Shown one piece after another: positions 8,117 through 16,614 of a DNA stretch of 40,072 nt (position 1 is the stretch's first letter; each line of letters begins with the position of its first letter). Position numbers and translations under genes: made by a program. Below the pieces are notes generated by a model that was not told the DNA's origin, did not search any database, and saw only the letters and a list, made by a program, of their open reading frames with translations. Origin of the DNA: Pseudomonadota bacterium (GTDB taxonomy: Bacteria > Pseudomonadota > Gammaproteobacteria > Steroidobacterales > Steroidobacteraceae); contig CAUJIK010000085.1 in assembly GCA_963205255.1 (NCBI GenBank), positions 1-40,072 of the forward strand, written 5' to 3'.

Positions 8117-8467
8117 CTAGATCGGCATGTTCATGATTTCCTGGTACGCACTGACCAGGCGGTTACGGACTTCGACCGTGGCGCGGAAAGCCACTCCGGC
8201 CTTCTGCGATTCCAGCATCACCTGCGAAAGTTCGATGCCCGGCACACCGCGCTCGAACTGGGTGGCGATCTGGGAAGCGTGCGACTGCGCCTCGTTCACG
8301 CGGTCCAGACCCTGCTTGAGCACATTGGCGAAGCTCACCGTCCCCGTGGCGGGTGTCGCGCCGGCGCCGGAGGGCATCTCCGGCCGCAGCGTCGGCGCAT
8401 TGAGCTTGGTCTGTTGCTGCAGCTGGCGGATCTGGGCCAGCACGCTGTCTATCTGCAAGTTGCTCAT
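8117..8467 (-). CDS. fliE: Flagellar hook-basal body protein FliE
   Basis: FliE is the small adaptor joining the MS ring to the proximal rod and is the first substrate exported. The 116-residue protein has the diagnostic C-terminal half: SFANVLKQGLDRVNEAQ, ATQFERGVPGIELSQVML, QKAGVAFRATVEVRNRLV and SAYQEIMNMPI. The ATG at 8467 opens with MSNLQIDSVLAQIRQL; GAGGA lies about 11 nt upstream. It starts 16 nt after the fleR-like stop, so it may be read through from the activator genes; no sigma-54 element was found directly upstream. Confidence 0.95.
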   Translation of the reverse strand: MSNLQIDSVLAQIRQLQQQTKLNAPTLRPEMPSGAGATPATGTVSFANVLKQGLDRVNEAQSHASQIATQFERGVPGIELSQVMLESQKAGVAFRATVEVRNRLVSAYQEIMNMPI

Positions 8468-8483
8468 GGGATCTGGATTCCTC

Positions 8484-9524
8484 TCAGGCCGCCGGCACCG
8501 CGACGCCGGAAGTGCGCAACTGCGCCAGCTTGTAGCGCAGCGTGCGCGGGCTGATGCCGAGCTTCTCGGCCGCCTCGCGGCGTGTGCTCGCGCCGGCAAG
8601 CGCCGAGAGCAGGATCTGCTGCTCGGCGACGCGCAAGGTGCCACGCAGAATCTTGTCGTCTCCCGCTGCCGGCTGCATCGCAACGGCGGTAGGAGCCACC
8701 TGCGGAACTTCGGCCAGGCTCTCGAAACGGATGTGCTCGGCACCGATCACCGGCCCGTTGGCCAGGATCAGGGCCCGCTGCAGCAGATTGTCCAGCTCGC
8801 GGATATTGCCGGGCCAGAAATAGGTCAGCAGCAGCTGCGCGGCATCGGCCGACAGCGCCGGAATCCGCGTGCCGGGCGGGCAGCGTGACTCCAGCAGCCG
8901 CATCGCCAGCGGCAGCACATCGTCGCGCCGCTCGCGCAGCGGCGGCAGCGACATCGGGAACACACACAGGCGGTAGTAGAGATCTTCGCGGAAACGACCG
9001 GCGCGCACTTCGCTGCGCAAATCGCGATTGGTCGTGGCCAGCACGCGCACATCCAGGCTCACCATGGTGCGCGCGCCAAGGCGCTCCACCTCGCGCTCCT
9101 GCAACACGCGCAACAGCTTCGCCTGCAGCGACAGCGGCATCTCGGTGATCTCATCCAGCAGCAGCGTGCCACCCTGGGCCTGCTCGAACTTGCCTGGATG
9201 CGCCGCCATGGCGCCGGTGAAAGCGCCGCGCTCGTAGCCGAACAGCATCGCCTCCAGCATGTTCTCCGGGATGGCCGCGCAGTTGATCGCAATGAACGGC
9301 GCGTTCGCGCGCTTCGAGCGGTCGTGGATGAAGCGGGCAAGGACTTCCTTGCCGGTCCCTGATTCACCGTTGATGAGTACGGTGCAGTCGGTGACCGCAA
9401 CCCGCGCCGCCAGGTGATAGAGCGCGCGTGATGTCGCGGCCACTACCACCGGCTCGCGCCGTACCGACGGAATTTCTTCGATGTCCTGCATGACCGAGAG
9501 AGGAGCAATATCCGTGCCGGCCAT
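8484..9524 (-). CDS. fleR: Sigma-54-dependent flagellar activator, FleR/FlrC type, without receiver domain
   Basis: FleR/FlrC proteins switch on middle flagellar genes from sigma-54 promoters. The 346-residue product is an AAA+ domain with Walker A GESGTGKE (53-60), the sigma-54 contact loop GAFTGA (100-105), Walker [10 protein letters not shown] and an arginine-finger region FREDLYYRL, plus a Fis-type HTH ending [18 protein letters not shown], which is FleR-like. Relatives are about 470 aa with an N-terminal phosphoacceptor receiver; here only about 30 residues precede the AAA+ core. The ATG at 9524 has GAAGGG upstream; a GTG at 9545 would add seven residues. No partner kinase fleS is present. 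Confidence 0.88.
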   Translation of the reverse strand: MAGTDIAPLSVMQDIEEIPSVRREPVVVAATSRALYHLAARVAVTDCTVLINGESGTGKEVLARFIHDRSKRANAPFIAINCAAIPENMLEAMLFGYERGAFTGAMAAHPGKFEQAQGGTLLLDEITEMPLSLQAKLLRVLQEREVERLGARTMVSLDVRVLATTNRDLRSEVRAGRFREDLYYRLCVFPMSLPPLRERRDDVLPLAMRLLESRCPPGTRIPALSADAAQLLLTYFWPGNIRELDNLLQRALILANGPVIGAEHIRFESLAEVPQVAPTAVAMQPAAGDDKILRGTLRVAEQQILLSALAGASTRREAAEKLGISPRTLRYKLAQLRTSGVAVPAA

Positions 9525-9537
9525 ACCCTGCCCTTCA

Positions 9538-9553
9538 CGTGACACGCGTCACG
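9538..9553. promoter_or_regulatory. CRP/Vfr-like palindrome between fleQ-like and fleR-like genes
   Basis: CGTGA-CACGCG-TCACG is a perfect inverted repeat with the CRP-type geometry GTGA-N6-TCAC, immediately upstream of the fleR-like ribosome site in the short gap after the fleQ-like stop. Related palindromes occur upstream of fliL and between flgB and flgA. At this position a bound protein would block rather than activate; function is inferred only from symmetry. Confidence 0.4.
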
Positions 9554-9571
9554 GAAAAGTCATGTTTATCG

Positions 9572-10747
9572 TCAATCCTCCGACGATTCGTCCGTCGCGC
9601 CGATGCCGAACTTGCGCAGCTTCTCCACCAGGGTGGTGCGACGCAGTCCCAGAAGCCGCGCCGCCTGGGCAACGATGCCATCCGAGCGCTCCAGCGCCTG
9701 GCGGATCAGCGATTCCTCGATGGCCGATACGTGGGCGCGCAGGTCGATTCCGGCCGGCGGCAGGATCGTGCCGCCATTTGCCGCCGCCTCCGGCTCTTCC
9801 AGCAGCAGCAGCGCCTCGCGCTCGCTCAGCGGGTCCACTTCCACCGGATCGGCAATCCGCGGCTCGGGCAGCAGCGCCGGCACACGGTCGGCCATGGCAT
9901 CAGCCTTGAAGTCGGCAGGCAGGTAGCGCGGCGGCAGATCGGAAGCCGCCAGCAACCGGCCACCGCAGATGATGGACAGCCTTTCGACCAGATTTCCCAG
10001 CTCGCGCACATTGCCCGGCCAGGGATAGCGCATCAGGCAGTCCAGCGCCGTCGCCGACAGCTGCACCCGCGGCCGCCCCGCCGCGACGTTGAGATCGGAG
10101 AAATCGCGCACCAGCATGGGCAGATCGCCGATGCGTGAACGCAGCGAAGGCATTTCGATCGGAAACACATTGAGGCGGTAGAACAGATCCTCGCGGAAAG
10201 CTCCGCGCGTGATCGCCTCTTCGAGATTGCGATGCGTGGCGGCGATGATGCGCACATTGCAGCGGTACTGCAGCGCGCTGCCCACGCGCTCGAACACGCG
10301 TTCCTGCAGCACCCGCAGCAGCTTCACCTGCATGGGCAGGCTCATGTCGCCGATCTCGTCCAGGAACAGCGTGCCGCCCTCGGCCAGCTCGAAGCGGCCC
10401 TTGCGCGTCGCCACCGCGCCGGTGAAAGCGCCCTTCTCGTGGCCGAACAGCTCGCTCTCCAGCAGATCCGCTGGAATGGCGCCGCAGTTCACGGCGATGA
10501 ACGGCCGGTTGCGCCGCGGGCTGGCGTGATGGATGGCGCGGGCGACCACTTCCTTGCCGGTGCCGGACTCACCCAGCACCAGCACGCTGGAATCATGGCC
10601 GGCGACCACATCGATCAGGGAGCGTACCTGCGCAATCGCAGGCGATGAGCCCGTGGGTCCGGCAAACGTGGTGGTTGCCGCCAGTACTTCTTGTTCTGCT
10701 GTCGCCATGAGACCTGTATCCGAGACCGTATAGTTGGTGACGGACAT
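9572..10747 (-). CDS. fleQ: Sigma-54-dependent master flagellar activator, FleQ type, without N-terminal domain
   Basis: FleQ/FlrA is the top sigma-54 activator of polar flagellar genes. The 391-residue product has Walker A GESGTGKE (59-66), GAFTGA (106-111), Walker [10 protein letters not shown] (127-135) and [20 protein letters not shown]. Its C-terminal HTH block ([20 protein letters not shown], then [14 protein letters not shown]) is diagnostic of FleQ rather than FleR. FleQ is normally about 490 aa; the 120-residue N-terminal receiver-like domain is missing, and the segment before the AAA+ core reads TFAGPTGSS where FleQ has LFRSLVGTS. The start is uncertain: ATG 10747, or ATG 10708 with AGG upstream. 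Confidence 0.87.
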   Translation of the reverse strand: MSVTNYTVSDTGLMATAEQEVLAATTTFAGPTGSSPAIAQVRSLIDVVAGHDSSVLVLGESGTGKEVVARAIHHASPRRNRPFIAVNCGAIPADLLESELFGHEKGAFTGAVATRKGRFELAEGGTLFLDEIGDMSLPMQVKLLRVLQERVFERVGSALQYRCNVRIIAATHRNLEEAITRGAFREDLFYRLNVFPIEMPSLRSRIGDLPMLVRDFSDLNVAAGRPRVQLSATALDCLMRYPWPGNVRELGNLVERLSIICGGRLLAASDLPPRYLPADFKADAMADRVPALLPEPRIADPVEVDPLSEREALLLLEEPEAAANGGTILPPAGIDLRAHVSAIEESLIRQALERSDGIVAQAARLLGLRRTTLVEKLRKFGIGATDESSED

Positions 10748-10793
10748 TGTCCCGGGTTGGCGGCGCCAGAAAAGTGACGCACTGCGACAGAAA

Positions 10794-11390
10794 TCAGTAC
10801 ATGCGCGTGATGCCCGTCTCACTTCCCGAGCGGCGCGTCTGTCGGACTCCCGCCACCTGCCGGCGGTGGCGCCGGAAAGCCAGCTTTTCGAGCAGATCCG
10901 CCGTCGCCTCGCCCGGTGGCGTGAAATTCACGCGCACCATGCCCTCCGGGTTCACCCGGCTCACTCGCCCGATCAGCGTGATGGGCTGCGCCAGGCAATC
11001 GCGCAGATAGATGTCCAGCAACCCGCTCTCGCCCACCTGGGGCGGCGACTGGCTGCGAAAATCCGCACCCAGCGCATTGAAGCGCACCTCCACCGGAAGC
11101 GGTCGCCGCTGGCTTGCGGCAAGAAGTTGCCCCAGCAGATCGACCATGAGGTTCACTTTGACCTCCAGCCGCTGCAGGTCCGCCGCATGGGGGGATTTAT
11201 CGTCGGCCTTCTCGACGCTGCCCTGCTCCTCGATGGCCAGCGCCACCTGCAGCGTCTTTATGTTGCGATCGGTAAGAGCCGCGATCGCGATGTCATCCAG
11301 CGGCTGCGCCAGCCGCCGCCACGCCACCGGCAGCACGTCCTGGCTGGCCAGCTCGTTCTGCAGGATGACCGTATCCACACCCTCGTACAT
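10794..11390 (-). CDS. Atypical PilZ-domain protein of the flagellar cluster
   Basis: The 198-residue product has an N-terminal helical segment ([17 protein letters not shown]), a middle helix ([20 protein letters not shown]) and a beta-barrel-like C-terminal half ([59 protein letters not shown]). This resembles the atypical PilZ proteins described next to fleQ in xanthomonads. The classical c-di-GMP motif (RxxxR with D/NxSxxG) is degenerate: RRPLPVEVR is followed by NALGADF, so ligand binding cannot be assumed. The ATG at 11390 has GGAAGG 4 nt upstream. It overlaps the 3' end of the fliT-like frame and precedes the fleQ-like gene. Confidence 0.7.
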   Translation of the reverse strand: MYEGVDTVILQNELASQDVLPVAWRRLAQPLDDIAIAALTDRNIKTLQVALAIEEQGSVEKADDKSPHAADLQRLEVKVNLMVDLLGQLLAASQRRPLPVEVRFNALGADFRSQSPPQVGESGLLDIYLRDCLAQPITLIGRVSRVNPEGMVRVNFTPPGEATADLLEKLAFRRHRRQVAGVRQTRRSGSETGITRMY

Positions 11391-11658
11391 GGTCCCTTCC
11401 GTTGCCGGGCGCCCCCAGCAGGTCTTCCAGAGTCCGGTCGGATTCGGCCACAGCCTGCTCCAGGGACTCCAGCGTCGCAAGATTCTCCGGCGCACGCTCC
11501 TGGGCAACCAGGTCACGCAGCAGGCGCCGGCGTACCGACATCAGGTCCCGCACCTCGCCGGGGCAGCGTCCATCGCGGACGCCGCGCACCAGCTGCGCGG
11601 TCGATGCCATCACCCCCTGTACAAGCAAACGGCGTGCCGCCCGCGTATCGCCAATCAT
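11293..11658 (-). CDS. fliT: FliT-like flagellar chaperone candidate with overlapping 3' end
   Basis: Position directly after fliS, a 4-nt overlap (ATGA) with its stop and a charged helical product suggest the FliT/FleP slot, the chaperone for the FliD cap. The first about 85 residues look genuine: RRRLLRDLVAQERAPENLAT and LESLEQAVAESDRTLEDLL. The last about 33 codons run 98 nt into the PilZ gene in a different frame and give low-complexity Gly/Ala/His sequence. The stop may be real, or a 1-nt shift near the G-run at 11410-11415 may have extended or split the gene. Sequence similarity to known FliT is weak, so the name rests mainly on context. Confidence 0.55.
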   Translation of the reverse strand: MIGDTRAARRLLVQGVMASTAQLVRGVRDGRCPGEVRDLMSVRRRLLRDLVAQERAPENLATLESLEQAVAESDRTLEDLLGAPGNGRDHVRGCGYGHPAERAGQPGRAAGGVAAAGAAAG

Positions 11659-12059
11659 CTGGCGACCGGAGTCAGCGAGGGAATCTGGATCCAGGCGCCA
11701 CGGATCTCGCGCAGCAGCAGCGCCACCTCTTCCAGCAGCTCCACCCGGTTCTCGAGATTGGCGCGGGTGAGCTGGCGGATGCTGTAGTCGTAAAGGTCGG
11801 CGAGATTGGCCGCGATGCTGCCGCCGGCCTCCATGTTAAGGCTGGCGCGCAGTTCCTCGATGATGGCCACACAGCGCTGGATCAACCGCGCCTTGGGCTC
11901 CTGGGCGCCGGCCTTCATCGCGCCGCTGGCTGCCGCCAGGCGCTCGAGCGCGCCGTCCATGAGGATCAGCACCAGACGGTGCGGATCGGATGCGGCGACG
12001 CCGCCGTGGGCAGCCACGGAACGATAGGCGGCAACGCTGGATTTGTGGGCGAAGTCCAT
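11655..12059 (-). CDS. fliS: Flagellin export chaperone FliS
   Basis: FliS binds the C-terminus of flagellin in the cytosol and prevents premature polymerisation. The 134-residue protein has the family pattern: AAYRSVAAHGGVAASDPHRL, LVLILMDGALERLAAASGAM, RLIQRCVAIIEELRASLNME, AANLADLYDYSIRQLTRAN and NRVELLEEVALLLREIRGAW. The ATG at 12059 has GGAG 9 nt upstream; the adjacent GTG adds one residue. It sits between fliD and the fliT-like gene, the normal place. Confidence 0.95.
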   Translation of the reverse strand: MDFAHKSSVAAYRSVAAHGGVAASDPHRLVLILMDGALERLAAASGAMKAGAQEPKARLIQRCVAIIEELRASLNMEAGGSIAANLADLYDYSIRQLTRANLENRVELLEEVALLLREIRGAWIQIPSLTPVAR

Positions 12060-12151
12060 CACTCAAATCTCCATCAAGTCCCTATTGGACTTAACGGCAG
12101 GATGGGAGCGGACTTGAGCCCTGGCGGGAAGTTCCCGCGCGGGCGGGGCGC

Positions 12152-13543
12152 CTACTTGCGGTTGTAGCTGTTCAGGTTCGACAGGCTGTCGAGCTGCTGC
12201 GTGAGGTAGCTCGAGGTGCTCTGCAGCTGACCCAGCAGCGTATCCATGGCAGTGAACTGCCGCATGTAGCGCGCCTCGACGATCTGCATGCGCGCATCCA
12301 GCGCCTCGCGCTGCTTGGCCAGATCCTCCACCCGCTTGCTGAGGCTGGTGTTGCGCGCCGCAAGCTCGCTGGTCGAGGAGAGCTTCTGGTCCAGGAAGGC
12401 ATCCAGCCGCACCGCCACACCGGAATCGGAGGCGAACACCCGCGACAGCGCGCCGGGATCAGCCGTCAGCGCCGCGTCGAGGCGCTTGCTGTCCAGCCCC
12501 AGCGTACCGTCCAGGTTCATGCTGATGCCGAGGCTGGAAAGGCTGCGGTAGTTGCCGGTGGCGCCCGCCACCGGCTCCGTGACCAGCCGCCGCAGCTGCG
12601 TCTCGATGCCGCGCAGCATCGAATCCCCCAGCAGCGGACCCGCCGTCTTGGTGGCCGAATCGTAGGCGCCCAGCGCCTTCACCTGCGTCACCAGCGCGTT
12701 GTAGGCGTCGATGAAGGACTGGACTCTGCCGGTGATGCCGGCATCGTCGCGTTCGATCGAAAGCGCATTGGTGGTGCCGACCGTGGCCTTCTTCAGCGTC
12801 AGCGTCACGCCATCCACCGCGCCGCTGACCGTGTTCGAGGCGCTGCGGATCTCGTATCCGGAAATGCGCACGATGGCGTCGCCGGCGGCGACATCCTTCT
12901 CGGCGTCGAAATCGTTCAGGGCCTGCACGAAGGCATCGAGGCCCGCGTCAGCGCCCGCGGCGCTCACCGTGATGGCGTTGTCGGCACCGGTGGCGCCGCC
13001 GGAGAGCACGAGGTAACTGCCACCGCTGTTGTCGCGGATCAGCATGGCGCGCACGCCCGCATTGTCCGGCGAATTGTTGATCGCATCGCGGACCTGGGCC
13101 AGGGAGTTGGCGCCCTCGCCGATCTCGATGCTGAAGGATTTGCTGCCCACGCCGATGGTCAGCGTGCCGCTGCCCACCACGCTGTCTGGGCCTTCAGCGA
13201 AAAGCTGCGAACCCAGGCGCGCCGCGGTGGCCAGCTGCACCACCTCCACATCGTAACGGCCCGGCGCCGCGGCCGAGGTCGCCGAGGCAGTGAAAGCCTG
13301 CTCATCGCCGCTCTTCGCGGTGCGCGAATCGTAGGTACCGGGCAGCTTCAACGCGCCCAGCATGGTCTCGAAAGTCGACAGAGCGCCCTTCAGGCGTGAA
13401 ACGGCACTCAATTCGGAAGTGAGTTTGGCATCGGCCTTGGTCAGCCGCTCGTCGGCTGGCGCGCGCTCGGCCGCCACCAGCTGCGTAACCAGTGCGCTGA
13501 TGTCGAGGCCCGAACCGATGCCGCTGGAGGTGATGCTCGCCAT
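12152..13543 (-). CDS. fliD: Flagellar filament cap protein FliD (hook-associated protein 2)
   Basis: FliD forms the pentameric cap that folds flagellin at the filament tip. The 463-residue protein has the conserved N-terminal helix SITSSGIGSGLDISALVTQL, a variable exposed centre (residues about 90-270) and the C-terminal coiled-coil signature KQREALDARMQIVEARYMRQ, FTAMDTLLGQLQSTSSYLTQ, ending DSLSNLNSYNRK. Length is typical of polar-flagellum FliD. It starts 12 nt after flaG with little ribosome-site similarity (coupling is likely). A hairpin-rich 90-nt gap separates it from fliS. Confidence 0.95.
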   Translation of the reverse strand: MASITSSGIGSGLDISALVTQLVAAERAPADERLTKADAKLTSELSAVSRLKGALSTFETMLGALKLPGTYDSRTAKSGDEQAFTASATSAAAPGRYDVEVVQLATAARLGSQLFAEGPDSVVGSGTLTIGVGSKSFSIEIGEGANSLAQVRDAINNSPDNAGVRAMLIRDNSGGSYLVLSGGATGADNAITVSAAGADAGLDAFVQALNDFDAEKDVAAGDAIVRISGYEIRSASNTVSGAVDGVTLTLKKATVGTTNALSIERDDAGITGRVQSFIDAYNALVTQVKALGAYDSATKTAGPLLGDSMLRGIETQLRRLVTEPVAGATGNYRSLSSLGISMNLDGTLGLDSKRLDAALTADPGALSRVFASDSGVAVRLDAFLDQKLSSTSELAARNTSLSKRVEDLAKQREALDARMQIVEARYMRQFTAMDTLLGQLQSTSSYLTQQLDSLSNLNSYNRK

Positions 13544-13555
13544 GAGGAAACTATC

Positions 13556-13924
13556 TCAGATGAACAGGTCCAGAAATGTGCCGGAAGCCTCATTCAGCCG
13601 CTGCTGCAGGTGCAGCGCTTCTTCGCCAGGGATCCGCCGCACCACCGATCCGCCGGCGTCGCGCACGATGATCACGGCCTCGCGGGAATCCACATCGACC
13701 TGGAAGGCCACTTCGCGCGCCGTGGCACGCAGGTACTGGCGCAGATGTTCGGCCACATCGATGAGCGTCTGCTCCAGGTCTCGTCCGCTCCGCGGCTGCG
13801 GGTCGATGGGCTTGACCGGCTGTACCGCCTCCACCGGCTTGACGTCGGTGTCCGGGGCCGATGCCATCTGCAGCGTCGGCACCGTGGCGGTGGATGCCGT
13901 ATTGACAGGCTGGGTTGCTTGCAT
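13556..13924 (-). CDS. flaG: FlaG-family flagellar protein
   Basis: FlaG proteins are small cytosolic proteins of unclear role, encoded between flagellin and FliD in polar flagellates; loss often changes filament length. The 122-residue product has a Thr/Pro/Val-rich N-terminus and the conserved C-terminal domain: YLRATAREVAFQVDVDSREA, VIIVRDAGGSVVRRIPGEEA and a leucine-rich end (LHLQQRLNEASGTFLDLFI). The ATG at 13924 has GAGG about 9 nt upstream. It starts 17 nt after the fliC terminator hairpin, so its promoter or read-through source is unresolved. Confidence 0.88.
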   Translation of the reverse strand: MQATQPVNTASTATVPTLQMASAPDTDVKPVEAVQPVKPIDPQPRSGRDLEQTLIDVAEHLRQYLRATAREVAFQVDVDSREAVIIVRDAGGSVVRRIPGEEALHLQQRLNEASGTFLDLFI

Positions 13925-13940
13925 GGGCTGCTACCTCGCC

Positions 13941-13974
13941 AAAAGGGGCAGCGGGAAGTCCTTGTCCCGCTGCC
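13941..13974 (-). terminator. Rho-independent-type terminator after fliC
   Basis: On the minus strand, GGCAGCGGGA and TCCCGCTGCC form a perfect 10-bp stem around an 8-nt loop, followed after two C residues by TTTT. It begins about 28 nt after the fliC stop. It would make fliC a largely monocistronic, highly expressed unit with partial read-through to flaG-fliD-fliS. Confidence 0.75.
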
Positions 13975-14002
13975 CTCGTCTCCTGCGGACTCTGGTGCAG
14001 GT

Positions 14003-15181
14003 TTACTGCAACAGCGACAGCACGTTCTGCGGGATCGAGTTGGCCTGCGCCACCATCGCGGTACCGGCCTGCTGCAGGATCTGGGCGCGGGTCAGCGCGG
14101 CCGTCTCGGACGCGAAGTCCGTGTCCAGGATGCGGCTGCGGGAAGCCGAGAGGTTCTCGACCGCGGCCTGCAGGCTGTTGATGGTCGACTGGAAGCGGTT
14201 CTGGATGGCGCCCAGCGTGCTGCGCAGATCATCCACCGAGGTCAGCGCCGCGTCGATGCGCAGGATGGCATCGTTGGCGCCGGCCGCAGACTTGATGTCC
14301 ACCGCGGTCAGGAAGTCCGCATCGTCGGCCACTGCGAAGTCGCCGGCGGTGATGCCCAGATCCGCGCCATCGTTGGCGGCGGTCACGGAGAAGTCCTTCA
14401 GCGAGGACAGCACCAGCTCACCCTTGTCGGTCAGGTAAGCCGAAACGCCGGCCACCTTGCTGTTGACGGCGTCCACGAAGTCCTGCGCCGTCTCGTATTC
14501 GCCCGTGAGCTGGTAGTCGACCTCGTCGACCGTGATGACGAAGTCATCGTCGGCCAGGGTCACCGTCGAGGCCGCGACCGGAGCGCCGTCGGCGCCGCCG
14601 GCATAGAAGGGCGAGTCGACTTCCGCATTCGTCAGGGAAACCGAGCCGGCGCCGCTGCTGGCGATCGAACCGATGGCGTCCTTCTTCATGCTGGTGTTGA
14701 GGCCGATGGAGATCGTCTCGCCGACGTTCGCGCCCACCTGGAACACCGCGTTGCCGAACGAGCCGTCGAGCACCTTGCGGCCGTTGAAGCTGGTCTGGCT
14801 GGCGATGCGCTGGATTTCTTCCAGACGCTGCTGCACTTCCTGGTCCAGCGCCTTGCGGTCGCTGTCGGAGTTGGTGGAGTTGGCCGACTGCACGGCCAGT
14901 TCGCGGATGCGCTGCAGGTTGTTGGTCACTTCCTGGAGCGCGCCCTCGGTGGTCTGCGCCAGCGAAATGCCGTCGTTGGAATTGCGCATGGCCTGGGTGG
15001 CGCCGTTGATCTGCGTGGTCATGCGGTTGGAGATCGCAAGACCGGCCGCGTCGTCCTTGGCGCTGTTGATGCGCAGGCCCGAAGACAGGCGCTGCAGCGA
15101 CGTCGCCAGCTGGCTGCCGGAAGTCGACAGGTTGCGCTGCGCGTTGAGCGACATCACGTTGGTATTGATGACAAGTGCCAT
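14003..15181 (-). CDS. fliC: Flagellin
   Basis: This is the filament subunit. The 392-residue product has the conserved D0/D1 ends: [37 protein letters not shown] and [17 protein letters not shown] at the N-terminus, and [40 protein letters not shown] and [20 protein letters not shown] at the C-terminus. The variable middle (about 170-310) is acidic and small. [10 protein letters not shown] matches the TLR5-recognised type of flagellin. The ATG at 15181 has AGGAG 9 nt upstream. Only one flagellin gene is present. A weak sigma-28 element lies upstream and a strong terminator follows. Confidence 0.98.
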   Translation of the reverse strand: MALVINTNVMSLNAQRNLSTSGSQLATSLQRLSSGLRINSAKDDAAGLAISNRMTTQINGATQAMRNSNDGISLAQTTEGALQEVTNNLQRIRELAVQSANSTNSDSDRKALDQEVQQRLEEIQRIASQTSFNGRKVLDGSFGNAVFQVGANVGETISIGLNTSMKKDAIGSIASSGAGSVSLTNAEVDSPFYAGGADGAPVAASTVTLADDDFVITVDEVDYQLTGEYETAQDFVDAVNSKVAGVSAYLTDKGELVLSSLKDFSVTAANDGADLGITAGDFAVADDADFLTAVDIKSAAGANDAILRIDAALTSVDDLRSTLGAIQNRFQSTINSLQAAVENLSASRSRILDTDFASETAALTRAQILQQAGTAMVAQANSIPQNVLSLLQ

Positions 15182-15278
15182 TACTAATGCTCCTGTTGAT
15201 AAACCTTGTTACGGCCGTCCGGCTCACCCGGTTGGGCTGCGCTGGCCGGAAGGTCCGCCTGCGCGCTGTTCACACCCT

Positions 15279-15305
15279 CTAACGGCTGCTGGCGACGGGT
15301 CTTGA
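15279..15305 (-). promoter_or_regulatory. Candidate sigma-28 (FliA) promoter of fliC
   Basis: On the minus strand TCAAGACC-N11-GCCGTTAG resembles TAAAGTTT-N11-GCCGATAA: the spacing is exact, the -10 element matches 6 of 8 and the -35 element is weaker (TCAAG for TAAAG). It lies about 98 nt upstream of the fliC ATG. No better sigma-28 or sigma-54 element was seen in the 206-nt gap to flgL. Confidence 0.6.
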
Positions 15306-15362
15306 GACGGTTCGGGGGGAGCTGTCGCCAAACTGCGGCAACGATCACATTCGCGGGAGAAC

Positions 15363-15380
15363 GCGGCGCGAACGCGCCGC
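15363..15380 (-). terminator. Hairpin immediately after flgL
   Basis: GCGGCGCG and CGCGCCGC pair perfectly (with 2 unpaired bases at the centre, so in practice about 7 bp around 4 nt), starting 8 nt beyond the flgL stop on the minus strand. No T-run follows. It probably marks the 3' end of the flgB-L transcript or protects it; intrinsic termination would be weak. Confidence 0.5.
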
Positions 15381-15387
15381 GACATAA

Positions 15388-16614
15388 TCACAGATAGTTG
15401 AACAGCGACAGCTGCGAGATGCGGCCATAGGCCGCCTGCGCGGCCTGCAGGCCGACCAGCTGCTGGTTCATGCGGCTGATGGCCTCGGCATAGTCGAGGT
15501 CGCGTAGCTCGCTGAGCGAACCGGCAAGCTCGTACTCGACATCCGAACGCGCGGCCTCGGCACTGTCGAGCGCGGACAGCCGGGCGCCGACCTCGGCGCG
15601 CAGATCCGTGACATGGTCCAGTCCCTGGGAGAGCTGCGCCAGCGCCTGATTGATCGCAGTGCCGAAGCGCGCACGCGCTTCGGGCGTGGCCGTGCCTGCG
15701 GCCAGCGCGCCGATCAGGTTGTCCACGGTCTCGAACAGGCTCTCGCGGCCGGCGGGCTCGATGTTCAGGGTGTCGCCGGCCGCCGGCTCGCCGCTCACCG
15801 TCAGGTGGATGCCGAGGAATTCGATCGATTCGCCGCTGCGGTAAGTGCCGGTCACCGGCACGCCGCCATCCAGCAGCGCATCGCCATTGGCGTCGAGCAC
15901 TTCCCAGGCATCCGGCGCCGTGAAACGCACGGTGAATTCGCGCGGCTGCGGCGCCGCCTGCCAGGCAGCAGGATTCACCACCTCGCCGGTCTCCACGATC
16001 GCGCTGCCGGCATGCGTGCCCAGCGACGCCACGAAGCGGCCATTGCCCTGGACCACATCCATGAACACCTGGTCGCCATTGAGGCCATCGGCAATGCGTT
16101 GCGTGGCGCTGATCTGCAGGCTGCGGCTGCCCTGGTCGCCCACATAATTCACGCCCGTCCCGCTGCGCGAGAAGGGTTGGCTCTGCGTGGAATAACCCGC
16201 GAACAGGTACTCGCCGCCGGTATCGCGACGGTTGGCGATGTCCTGCAATTCCTGTGCGCGCGTGCGCAGCTCGGCGGCGATGGAGCTCAGCGAGGCATCA
16301 TCCAGCGCGCCGCTGTTGGCCTGGATGGTGAGCTGGCGGATGCGTTGCAGCAGGTCGCCCAGATCACCCAGTGCCTGCTCGGTCACGCCGAGCCGGTTGC
16401 CCGCATAGGTGGAATTCTTCGCGTACTGCGTCAGCTGCGCCTGCGTGCGCTCGATGTCGAGGATGCGCGTGGCGGCGATGGGATCGTCCGCCGGCGTCGA
16501 CACGCGCTGGCCCGAAGCCAGCTGCGTCTGGGTCTTCGACAGGCTGGACTGGCGCCCGAGGATCTGCGCGATGGCCGCGTCATGCATGCCCCGTGTGGAA
16601 ACCCGCAGCGTCAT
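15388..16614 (-). CDS. flgL: Hook-filament junction protein FlgL (HAP3)
   Basis: FlgL, with FlgK, forms the junction between hook and filament. The 408-residue protein has flagellin-like ends: QILGRQSSLSKTQTQLASGQ, RVSTPADDPIAATRILDIER, NRLGVTEQALGDLGDLLQRI at the N-terminus, and LSELRDLDYAEAISRMNQQL, LQAAQAAYGRISQLSLFNYL at the C-terminus. The ATG at 16614 overlaps the flgK stop by 4 nt. Length is normal for the longer FlgL form. Confidence 0.96.
   Translation of the reverse strand: MTLRVSTRGMHDAAIAQILGRQSSLSKTQTQLASGQRVSTPADDPIAATRILDIERTQAQLTQYAKNSTYAGNRLGVTEQALGDLGDLLQRIRQLTIQANSGALDDASLSSIAAELRTRAQELQDIANRRDTGGEYLFAGYSTQSQPFSRSGTGVNYVGDQGSRSLQISATQRIADGLNGDQVFMDVVQGNGRFVASLGTHAGSAIVETGEVVNPAAWQAAPQPREFTVRFTAPDAWEVLDANGDALLDGGVPVTGTYRSGESIEFLGIHLTVSGEPAAGDTLNIEPAGRESLFETVDNLIGALAAGTATPEARARFGTAINQALAQLSQGLDHVTDLRAEVGARLSALDSAEAARSDVEYELAGSLSELRDLDYAEAISRMNQQLVGLQAAQAAYGRISQLSLFNYL

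Noticed and set aside
6413-8554. Long 713-codon plus-strand open frame across fliF and fliE
   Set aside because: It is antisense to clearly recognisable fliF and fliE, is rich in His, Arg and Gln, and matches no family; long antisense frames are expected in high-GC DNA.
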